A DNA stretch of 9,647 nt from DASPOF01 sp035626155 (GTDB lineage Bacteria > Desulfobacterota > Binatia > Binatales > Binataceae). Shown piece by piece: positions 1 through 4,719 of this stretch (positions within the stretch are counted from its first letter, which is position 1; each line of letters starts with the position of its first letter). The position numbers were made by a program, and so were the translations under genes. The notes below the pieces were generated by a model. That model was not told where the DNA came from. It did not search any database and saw nothing but the letters and a program-made list of their open reading frames with translations. The stretch is taken from the NCBI GenBank assembly GCA_035626155.1, contig DASPOF010000103.1:1-9647 (forward strand), read 5' to 3'.

Positions 1-72
1 CTGCTCTCCGACGACGCATCGTACATCACCGGCACGGAACTGATCGTCGATGGCGGCCTTAGCATCCGCTGA
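1..72 (+). CDS. SDR-family oxidoreductase, C-terminal end (partial)
   Basis: Frame 1 is open from the first base of the window to TGA at 70-72 and encodes 23 residues. They include S-Y-I-T-G-T-E-L-I-V-D-G-G, the conserved C-terminal signature of classical short-chain dehydrogenases/reductases (usually A-x-Y-I-T-G-x-x-x-x-V-D-G-G). These are NAD(P)-dependent Rossmann-fold enzymes acting on alcohols, ketones or acyl-ACP. The catalytic Ser-Tyr-Lys and the cofactor site lie outside the window, so the substrate cannot be given. It ends 36 nt before the next + strand start, so the two genes are probably co-transcribed. Family confidence is high despite the short fragment, because this tail is distinctive. 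Confidence 0.85.
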   Translation: MLSDDASYITGTELIVDGGLSIR

Positions 73-94
73 GGGCGCGCTCGGCATCGATCGG

Positions 95-101
95 AAAGGG
101 A
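95..101 (+). promoter_or_regulatory. Ribosome-binding site of the luciferase-like oxidoreductase
   Basis: AAAGGGA lies 7 nt upstream of the ATG at 109 and is a reasonable purine-rich Shine-Dalgarno match. It supports that start for the luciferase-like gene. Confidence 0.55.
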
Positions 102-108
102 CTCACGC

Positions 109-1128
109 ATGCGCAAGATAAAGTTCGGCTACCAGCTCGACTTCCGCAATCCGCCCGGAGCGCATCTCAGCTTTGCGGCACTCTATCGCGACATGCTGGC
201 GCAGGCGAAGGCCGCCGACGCGCTCGGACTCGATACGATCTGGCTCACCGAGCATCATTTCACCGACGACGGTTACCTTCCCGCAACCATGACCGCGGCG
301 GCCGCGATCGCGGCGGCCACCACGCGCGTCGCCATCGGCACCTTCGTGTTGCTCGCGCCGTTCGAGCACCCGCTGAAGCTCGCCGAAGATACGGCAGTGA
401 TGGACGTGATTTCGAACGGGCGGCTCAGGCTCGGCCTCGGGCTTGGCTACCGGCAGGAGGAGTTCGACGGGTTCGGCGTTGCGCGCGCGGAGCGTTTCGG
501 CCGCACCATCGAGACGATCGAAATCCTGCGGCGCGCGTGGACCGGCGAGCGATTCAGCTTCGATGGCAAGTATTTTCAAATCCGCAACGTGCGCGTGCTG
601 CCGACGCCGCAGAGCCGGCCGCATCCCGAGCTGCTCTGGGGCGCGGGTGCGCCGGCGGGAATCCGGCGCGCGGCGAAGCTGGATTTGGGATTCGCATGCG
701 TCGGCGGGCGGCGCGAAATCGGAATCTACCTCGACGCGCTCAAGGCGGAGGGCAAGGATCCCGCCGCGTACACCATCGTCGCAAGCCGCGTCGTCTATAT
801 CGCGGACAGCGAGGAGCAGGCGTGGCTCGAGACGCGCGACGGGCTGATGTATCAGGCGGAGATGTACGCGAAATGGCTATCCGCCTCCTCGGGCACTGAT
901 CCGTCGCGCGCGCACATCAGGCCCGATCCTGAGCGGCTCAGGCGCACGAGCGTGCTCGGGTCGCCGGAGCACGTGCGCGCCCAGCTCCGAGAGATCATCG
1001 ATGCCACGCCGCTGACCGAGCTGAACCTGGTGACCCAGTTGCCCGGGCTCGATCCGGCCAAGGCGATGCGGTCGCTGGAGAGATTCGCCGACGAGGTAAT
1101 GCCTGACCTTCAGGCACCCGCGCGCTGA
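109..1128 (+). CDS. LLM-class (luciferase-like) flavin/F420-dependent oxidoreductase
   Basis: This 339-residue protein is the usual length for the bacterial luciferase-like monooxygenase/F420 oxidoreductase family, a TIM-barrel fold that uses reduced FMN or F420. Family hallmarks are visible: an N-terminal K-F-G-Y strand (residues 5-8); A-A-D-A-L-G-L-D-T-I-W-L-T-E-H-H-F (35-51), whose E-H-H-F is the typical active-site-edge motif; a strand with G-T-F-V-L-L-A-P-F-E-H-P (77-88); S-N-G-R-L-R-L-G-L-G-L-G-Y (102-114), the standard turn and strand; and F-x-G-x-Y-F-x-I (151-158) followed by P-x-P. The start is ATG at 109 with AAAGGGA upstream. It follows an SDR gene by 36 nt, a pairing often seen in catabolic or detoxification clusters. 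Substrate and cofactor (FMN or F420) cannot be read from the sequence. The frame is intact. Confidence 0.9.
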   Translation: MRKIKFGYQLDFRNPPGAHLSFAALYRDMLAQAKAADALGLDTIWLTEHHFTDDGYLPATMTAAAAIAAATTRVAIGTFVLLAPFEHPLKLAEDTAVMDVISNGRLRLGLGLGYRQEEFDGFGVARAERFGRTIETIEILRRAWTGERFSFDGKYFQIRNVRVLPTPQSRPHPELLWGAGAPAGIRRAAKLDLGFACVGGRREIGIYLDALKAEGKDPAAYTIVASRVVYIADSEEQAWLETRDGLMYQAEMYAKWLSASSGTDPSRAHIRPDPERLRRTSVLGSPEHVRAQLREIIDATPLTELNLVTQLPGLDPAKAMRSLERFADEVMPDLQAPAR

Positions 1129-1162
1129 TCCGCGATTCTACGCGCGCACCGCCCTTCTTCTT

Positions 1163-1198
1163 CCGGTCATTCTACGCGTGCCTCGCGTAGAATCCCGG
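1163..1198 (+). repeat. Palindromic repeat unit, copy 1 (direct orientation)
   Basis: This is a 36-bp unit: CCGGTC, then a perfect 10-bp inverted repeat (arms ATTCTACGCG and CGCGTAGAAT around a TGCCT loop, 1169-1193), then CCCGG. It is identical to copy 2 over the whole unit. The asymmetric flanks give it an orientation. It lies 105 bp (start to start) from copy 2. Confidence 0.9.
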
Positions 1199-1267
1199 TC
1201 CTGCCCTTTCTTCACGAAGGAACGCGCCGCCCGCCACATTACGATCAGCGGGCCGCGCTCTCTTTTC

Positions 1268-1303
1268 CCGGTCATTCTACGCGTGCCTCGCGTAGAATCC
1301 CGG
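1268..1303 (+). repeat. Palindromic repeat unit, copy 2 (direct orientation, left edge of GIY-YIG cassette)
   Basis: It is identical to copy 1 over 36 bp, with the palindrome at 1274-1298. It ends 18 bp from the stop codon of the minus-strand GIY-YIG gene and faces the inverted copy on the other side of that gene. Confidence 0.9.
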
Positions 1304-1321
1304 TCCTTTTTCTGCCGTTCC

Positions 1322-1609
1322 TCATTCCTCGCTCAGGTCCCGCCACTGCGGGTTCATCGACTCGATCAGCCGAATCTTCTGTGCGCGCAGCATCCGCTTA
1401 ATCGCGTTCTCGCGCGCGATCGCCGCGCGAGGGCTGTCGAAGCGTTCGAAATAGACGAGCCGCTTCACGTTGTACCTTGCGGTGAAGGAACCCGGCGTAC
1501 CCGTCTTGTGCTCGTGGACGCGTCTCTCGAGGTCGTTGGTTACACCCGCGTAAAGCGTCCGCGACAGGCTGCTCGTGATGTACACGAAGTAGGCGCGGCG
1601 ATCAGGCAT
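1322..1609 (-). CDS. GIY-YIG nuclease family protein (small, stand-alone)
   Basis: This 95-residue protein matches the compact stand-alone GIY-YIG (UvrC N-terminal/YhbQ-like) family, usually about 80-100 residues. F-V-Y at 8-10 and Y-A-G at 20-22 form the GIY...YIG pair. V-T-N-D-L-E-R-R-V-x-E-H-K (23-35) carries the catalytic Arg and the His. F-T-A-R-Y (42-46) and V-K-R-L-V-Y-F-E (48-55) follow. A-R-E-N-A-I-K-R (65-72) holds the metal-binding Glu67 and Lys71, and N-P-x-W-R-D-L (86-92) is the family tail. All key residues are present, so it should be an active metal-dependent nuclease domain. There is no other domain and no recognisable Shine-Dalgarno before the ATG; the leader is pyrimidine-rich and the palindromic repeat begins 13 bp upstream. 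Its biological role is unknown; DNA processing or repeat mobility is possible. Confidence 0.9.
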   Translation of the reverse strand: MPDRRAYFVYITSSLSRTLYAGVTNDLERRVHEHKTGTPGSFTARYNVKRLVYFERFDSPRAAIARENAIKRMLRAQKIRLIESMNPQWRDLSEE

Positions 1610-1622
1610 GGAGGAAAAGGAT

Positions 1623-1658
1623 CCGGGATTCTACGCGAGGCACGCGTAGAATGACCGG
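1623..1658 (-). repeat. Palindromic repeat unit, copy 3 (inverted, right edge of GIY-YIG cassette)
   Basis: This is the reverse complement of copies 1 and 2 over the full 36 bp, with the palindrome at 1628-1652. It lies 13 bp upstream of the GIY-YIG start codon, so it would fall in or near that gene's promoter/leader and could form a hairpin with 10-bp arms in the mRNA. Confidence 0.9.
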
Positions 1659-1833
1659 AAAAAATGAGGCGCACGCTGATCCGCGGCGACGCCAACTCGC
1701 GCTAACCTGAAACCGCCGAACTCCGCCGTCTTTCCAGGATGTTGGTAACAGTCTGGGGCCTGTTAATAAACGACCGGAGACCGGATTGCCAGCGCCGCTC
1801 CCGGCTGGTATTCAGGCTAGTGCCTTGAAAAAT
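1659..1833. other. Gene-free stretch between repeat cassette and tRNA hairpin
   Basis: No convincing coding frame is seen. It contains a short inverted repeat, TAACAG (1746-1751) and CTGTTA (1760-1765), around an 8-nt spacer, which could be a weak operator or hairpin. It also contains the only AT-rich patch here (TTAATAAA, 1763-1770), a possible -10-like sequence for tRNA transcription. Neither can be assigned firmly. Confidence 0.3.
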
Positions 1834-1878
1834 CCGACGACCTAGGCGTGCCCCTTTGGGTCCGCTCTAGGCCGTCGG
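1828..1878 (-). terminator. Long hairpin; candidate intrinsic terminator for minus-strand transcription
   Basis: The arms 1834-1853 and 1858-1878 pair almost completely around a CTTT loop: six pairs, one A/C mismatch, five pairs, a bulged T (1866), three pairs, a T/C mismatch, a G-T pair and three pairs. On the minus strand the hairpin is followed at once by A then TTTTT (1833-1828), the form of a Rho-independent terminator. It would stop transcripts coming leftward from the collagen-like operon, about 160 nt past its last stop codon, after passing antisense through the tRNA. On the + strand it lies 11 nt before the tRNA and has no U-tract, so a role in tRNA leader processing is the alternative. 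Confidence 0.5.
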
Positions 1879-1889
1879 CGGCTATCGTT

Positions 1890-1962
1890 CGGGGCGTGGT
1901 GCAATTGGCGAGCACACCGGACTTTTAATCCGGCTATGGGGGTTCGAGCCCCCCCGCCCCGA
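1890..1962 (+). tRNA. tRNA-Lys (anticodon UUU)
   Basis: A full cloverleaf folds by hand. The acceptor stem is CGGGGCG with CGCCCCG (7 bp), followed by T8. The D stem is GTGC/GCAC with A14, G18G19 and A21 in the loop. The anticodon stem is CCGGA/TCCGG with loop CTTTTAA (anticodon TTT at 1924-1926). The variable loop has 4 nt. The T stem is GGGGG/CCCCC with loop TTCGAGC, and the discriminator is A (1962). A15 and T48 can form the Levitt pair. The first pair is C1-G72, whereas most bacterial tRNA-Lys have G1-C72. CCA is not encoded and must be added after transcription. No integrase gene lies beside it. Confidence 0.88.
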
Positions 1963-2041
1963 AGCTCTTTAGATCAACCTATCCTTATCCTCCTGCTCTT
2001 GCACCCCGGCCGGCTTGAGTCAGCTTACAGTCTCTGGCTCC

Positions 2042-3403
2042 TTAGGGAATGGCGCCGGGACAGAAGCCAAACGGGTAAGACGTCGAAGTTCCACCAGCGT
2101 TGGGATACAGCGATGTATCCTCGGTGTAGCACTCGAAGTAATCCATCGAGTACGACACGTCGACGCTATTGCTCGGCGGCGTTTCTGGAGCTGTGACCGG
2201 TTCACCAATAACCGCGACCAGGTCGGTAACATCGACGAGGAGCTGCAGCGCCGAATTATTGCAGTTCTCGTCCTTGTACGTGGGACTCGCGGCGCCATCG
2301 TCAGTAATCGAGCAGAGGAACTCCCTGACAGGATAAGCTCCGGTTCCAGGAGCACCATTGGCGTGTTGGTAGTCTTCGATATAGAAGTTGTACGCGCCGC
2401 CAAGCCCTCCTGGACGCGGGCTGATATGGAGATGGAAGTTCTGAAGGACTCCGAACGAATCGCCACCGGTGCGGAGCCAGTCGTTGGGAAGCGGAACCCA
2501 GGTGCGCGCCCATTCGAATAACAAGTGGGCAGGCTGCGGACCATTTCCCATTCCCAAAACCAAGTTTACGAGATACGGAGTCAAATTGACGCTGTTTCCT
2601 GCGCTGAGAGTATGTCCGAGCGTGCCACCCGTCAGCAGGATCGCGTTCAACGTATCAAGCCCGGTCGGACCTGTCGGTCCCGTTGGCCCCGTCGGTCCTG
2701 CAGGACCCGTGTCTCCGGTAAGACCGGTGGTCCCAATCGGACCCGTGGGACCCACTTCGGTGCCTACCGGCCCCTGCGGCCCCTGTCCGCCCTGCGGTCC
2801 CATGGCGCCCGCCAAGCCGGTGCTGCCAGTTGGCCCCGGGTCACCGGGAGTACCAGCCAGACCCTGCGGCCCTTGCGCACCCTGCGGGCCAGTCACCCCG
2901 GTCGGGCCCTGAGAGCCTGCCAGTCCTACTTCACCCTGCGGGCCTGAGCTGCCGGTCGGGCCTGTCGGTCCTCCGGGACCCGCCACGCCCTGCGGGCCTT
3001 GCTCACCTTGGGGTCCCTGAGAGCCCGTTGGGCCCGTCGGCCCTACGGGGCCTACTGGGCCTTGCGTCCCTGCCAGTCCCTGGTCACCCTGCGCGCCGGT
3101 AGGACCCGTGGGGCCTACCGCACCGTTCGGGCCCTGCTGCCCTTTAGGGCCCATCGGGCCAGTCGGGCCGGTTGGCCCGGTTGGACCAGTCGGGCCGCTC
3201 TGATACCAGATGAGCGCTGTTTGGGAACCGGTGCAGTTCGCCACGCTGTCCCCAACGTTTATCGCCTTGATGATGCCAGATTTAGTGACGCAAATCGAAA
3301 CCGTCGGCTGAGCAGCCGCTGTCACTGGCAGGCCAGCAACGATCGCGACGGCAGCCGCAGCACCCGTGAGCCACAGCCAGCCGCTTTTTGCTATTCGAGG
3401 CAT
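2042..3403 (-). CDS. Secreted collagen-like protein A (third gene of the trio)
   Basis: The 453-residue protein starts at ATG 3403, chosen over the longer frame to 3505 because GGGAGGG (3417-3411) lies 7 nt upstream and a Sec signal peptide follows directly: basic n-region, Trp/Leu/Ala core, likely A-A-A cleavage near residue 31. The mature protein opens with a cap carrying C38, G-I-I-K-A-I and C57 and ending L-I-W. Next are 60 Gly-X-Y triplets (residues 70-250), 22 of them ending in Thr, with a single extra Val after triplet 49 (G-T-E-V). The head (251-453) is about 200 residues, probably beta-rich, with four Cys. It begins like its paralogs (L-L-T-G-G-T-L-G, then G-x-G-N-G) but is more divergent and longer, ending in an aromatic- and Cys-containing tail. 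Expected: a trimeric surface or secreted filament. The function of the head is unknown. Confidence 0.85.
   Translation of the reverse strand: MPRIAKSGWLWLTGAAAAVAIVAGLPVTAAAQPTVSICVTKSGIIKAINVGDSVANCTGSQTALIWYQSGPTGPTGPTGPTGPMGPKGQQGPNGAVGPTGPTGAQGDQGLAGTQGPVGPVGPTGPTGSQGPQGEQGPQGVAGPGGPTGPTGSSGPQGEVGLAGSQGPTGVTGPQGAQGPQGLAGTPGDPGPTGSTGLAGAMGPQGGQGPQGPVGTEVGPTGPIGTTGLTGDTGPAGPTGPTGPTGPTGLDTLNAILLTGGTLGHTLSAGNSVNLTPYLVNLVLGMGNGPQPAHLLFEWARTWVPLPNDWLRTGGDSFGVLQNFHLHISPRPGGLGGAYNFYIEDYQHANGAPGTGAYPVREFLCSITDDGAASPTYKDENCNNSALQLLVDVTDLVAVIGEPVTAPETPPSNSVDVSYSMDYFECYTEDTSLYPNAGGTSTSYPFGFCPGAIP
2654..3196 (-). repeat. Gly-X-Y triplet-repeat DNA of collagen-like protein A
   Basis: Low-complexity 9-bp-period coding repeat (variants of GGN-CCN-ACN) encoding 60 Gly-X-Y triplets plus one stray Val. 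The DNA copies are diversified at synonymous positions, and X-Y choices include Gln, Glu, Asp, Ala and Val, so it is not a recent pure expansion. Confidence 0.9.
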
Positions 3404-3410
3404 TCCAGTT

Positions 3411-3417
3411 CCCTCCC
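3411..3417 (-). promoter_or_regulatory. Ribosome-binding site fixing the start of collagen-like gene A
   Basis: GGGAGGG on the minus strand, 7 nt before ATG 3403. It selects this start over the upstream in-frame starts at 3505 and 3430, which would leave a charged stretch before the signal peptide and, for 3505, overlap gene B. Confidence 0.7.
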
Positions 3418-3471
3418 GCGCTTTCGACATACCCAACCGTGAAAGGCTCTCCACTTTCATTATCCCAATGG

Positions 3472-4647
3472 TCACGGCGATGATGGTACGAAGTTCGCCG
3501 ACCACGCGACATCGGTTGTCGCGGCGCCGCCGGTAGCCGTTGCCGCCACGCCGATCACCTCGCCGTCAGAGATGGCATCCCTATGCGTTTCATCCCTGCA
3601 ATACCTGCCGGTACCGGAAATCGTGCACGTCGCGGTCAAGGGGGTACCTTGGTTATCAGTCGTGAAGGTGTAGCTGTTAGCACCTCCCGGCGCCACGCTC
3701 ACCGTGACTGTCAAATCGCCCAGCATCCCCGCAGGGAGCGGAACCTCCGCGCTGTCGTCAGTGGCTACGCCGTTCCCGGGGCCCAAAAACAGCGGCGAGG
3801 TACCCGGGCTCAACTGGACCCCGTAGTTTGCACCGATAACACTACCCAAGGTTCCACCAGTGAAAATTCCGAAGTCGTCACCCTGCCCCGGCCCCGTTGG
3901 GCCAGTACCAGACGGCCCAGTCAGTCCAACAGGTCCGGTCGCACCAGTCGGCCCCGTCGGCCCGGTCGCGCCAGTCGCGCCGTAAGGCCCTGGAGGTCCT
4001 TCCGACCCTGGGACTCCCGGAGGTCCGGGGATACCCGTCGGGCCCGTCACGCCGCGCGCGCCCGTATCTCCAGGCGATCCCTCCGGTCCCACAGGTCCCG
4101 ATGGCCCTGTCGGCCCGGTGATTCCGGTCGGCCCCACCGTACCCTGATTCCCGACAACGCCTGCCGGCCCCGCTCCACCGGTCGGCCCGGTTGCACCAGT
4201 TGGCCCCACAGGTCCCTGCGGACCGATTAAGCCCGGAGCGCCCGTCGCTCCTGTCGGCCCGCTGGGACCCGTTGGCCCTACATTCCCTTGCGGTCCCACA
4301 ATACCCTGCGTGCCCGCCGGTCCGGTCGGTCCAGTCGGACCCGTCGGTCCGATCGGTCCTTGCGGTCCGACCACGCCAGGATTGCCGGCGACACCCGTCG
4401 GTCCGGTCGGCCCTAGCGGCCCTGTCGGTCCCACTGGTCCCTGGATATTCCAAACCAATTGGACCTGGTTATGTTTGCAGGCAGTTACATCGATCGCCGC
4501 GATCTGGCCGTCTCTCGCGATGCAGATCGATATCTTCGCCACGCCGCCATTTGCCGCGCTTGCGGGCGCTGGCATCGCGAACATTGTGATCGCGACGGTA
4601 GCGACTCCGAGGAGCCCCCGCCACGCATATTTCACGCGCTCAGACAT
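3472..4647 (-). CDS. Secreted collagen-like protein B (second gene of the trio)
   Basis: The 391-residue protein starts at ATG 4647, chosen over the in-frame start at 4683 because GGGAGGGG lies 6 nt upstream and the signal peptide begins here (Lys/Arg n-region, hydrophobic 11-24, A-S-A cleavage near 31). The cap (about 37-69) has C42, G-Q-I-A-A-I and C57 and ends L-V-W-N-I-Q. The stalk is 59 unbroken Gly-X-Y triplets (70-246), 24 ending in Thr, followed by a broken G-T-G-P-T-G-P-G-Q-G hinge. The head (about 258-391) is the shortest of the three, with F-T-G-G-T-L-G, L-F-L-G-P-G-N-G, V-P-L-P-A-G-M-L-G-D-L, two Cys and a final V-A-W-S-x-x-F strand, much like gene C. Gene A's start lies 68 nt downstream. 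Likely role: trimeric extracellular fibre. Confidence 0.87.
   Translation of the reverse strand: MSERVKYAWRGLLGVATVAITMFAMPAPASAANGGVAKISICIARDGQIAAIDVTACKHNQVQLVWNIQGPVGPTGPLGPTGPTGVAGNPGVVGPQGPIGPTGPTGPTGPAGTQGIVGPQGNVGPTGPSGPTGATGAPGLIGPQGPVGPTGATGPTGGAGPAGVVGNQGTVGPTGITGPTGPSGPVGPEGSPGDTGARGVTGPTGIPGPPGVPGSEGPPGPYGATGATGPTGPTGATGPVGLTGPSGTGPTGPGQGDDFGIFTGGTLGSVIGANYGVQLSPGTSPLFLGPGNGVATDDSAEVPLPAGMLGDLTVTVSVAPGGANSYTFTTDNQGTPLTATCTISGTGRYCRDETHRDAISDGEVIGVAATATGGAATTDVAWSANFVPSSP
3910..4440 (-). repeat. Gly-X-Y triplet-repeat DNA of collagen-like protein B
   Basis: Imperfect 9-bp-period coding repeat giving 59 consecutive Gly-X-Y triplets. The phase breaks only at the C-terminal hinge, where Gly spacing becomes irregular. 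Confidence 0.9.
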
Positions 4648-4653
4648 GCTCTT

Positions 4654-4661
4654 CCCCTCCC
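4654..4661 (-). promoter_or_regulatory. Ribosome-binding site of collagen-like gene B
   Basis: GGGAGGGG with a 6-nt spacer to ATG 4647. The same octamer and spacing occur in front of gene C, consistent with tandem duplication including the leader. Confidence 0.7.
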
Positions 4662-4719
4662 TGAACTCTGCATCCCTGTCCAATGCCCATAAAGTTCTTC
4701 ACCGAGTTCATCGGCGTGA

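Larger units (their letters stand above)
1129..1321. other. Intergenic region holding two copies of a palindromic repeat
   Basis: No credible gene lies between the luciferase-like gene and the GIY-YIG gene, which converge here. The stretch holds two same-orientation copies of the 36-bp palindrome-containing unit (1163-1198 and 1268-1303) and a half-copy of the palindrome arm (ATTCTACGCG at 1135-1144), among pyrimidine-rich tracts. The palindromes could also act as transcription stops for the converging genes, though no clear U-tract follows on the + strand. Confidence 0.6.
1268..1658 (-). mobile_element. Candidate REP-like cassette: GIY-YIG gene between inverted palindromic repeats
   Basis: A 391-bp segment is bounded by two identical 36-bp palindrome-containing units in inverted orientation (1268-1303 and 1623-1658). 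The 95-codon GIY-YIG gene fills almost all of the interior, with 18 bp spare at one end and 13 bp at the other. What is seen is the symmetry and compactness. By analogy with REPtrons (RAYT transposase genes flanked by inverted REP sequences), I infer a small selfish or domesticated element. No flanking target-site duplication was recognised and mobility is not shown. The alternative is a housekeeping GIY-YIG gene flanked by chance by genome-wide repeats. Confidence 0.45.

Noticed and set aside
1178..1654. 158-codon + strand frame over the repeat cassette
   Set aside because: It runs through both palindromes and antisense to the well-supported GIY-YIG gene; the N-terminus is just translated repeat.
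1163..1658. CRISPR array
   Set aside because: Only three repeat copies, one inverted, with a gene between them and unequal spacers; not CRISPR architecture.
1890..1962. tRNA as integration site of a genomic island
   Set aside because: No integrase gene nearby and no copy of the tRNA 3' end noticed elsewhere in the window.
2469..3442. Long + strand frames with Pro-Val-Gly-Pro repeats opposite collagen-like gene A
   Set aside because: They are antisense images of the GGN-CCN-ACN repeat, which stays open on the other strand. They lack ribosome-binding sites and break at the repeat ends, while the minus-strand frames have signal peptides and full domains.
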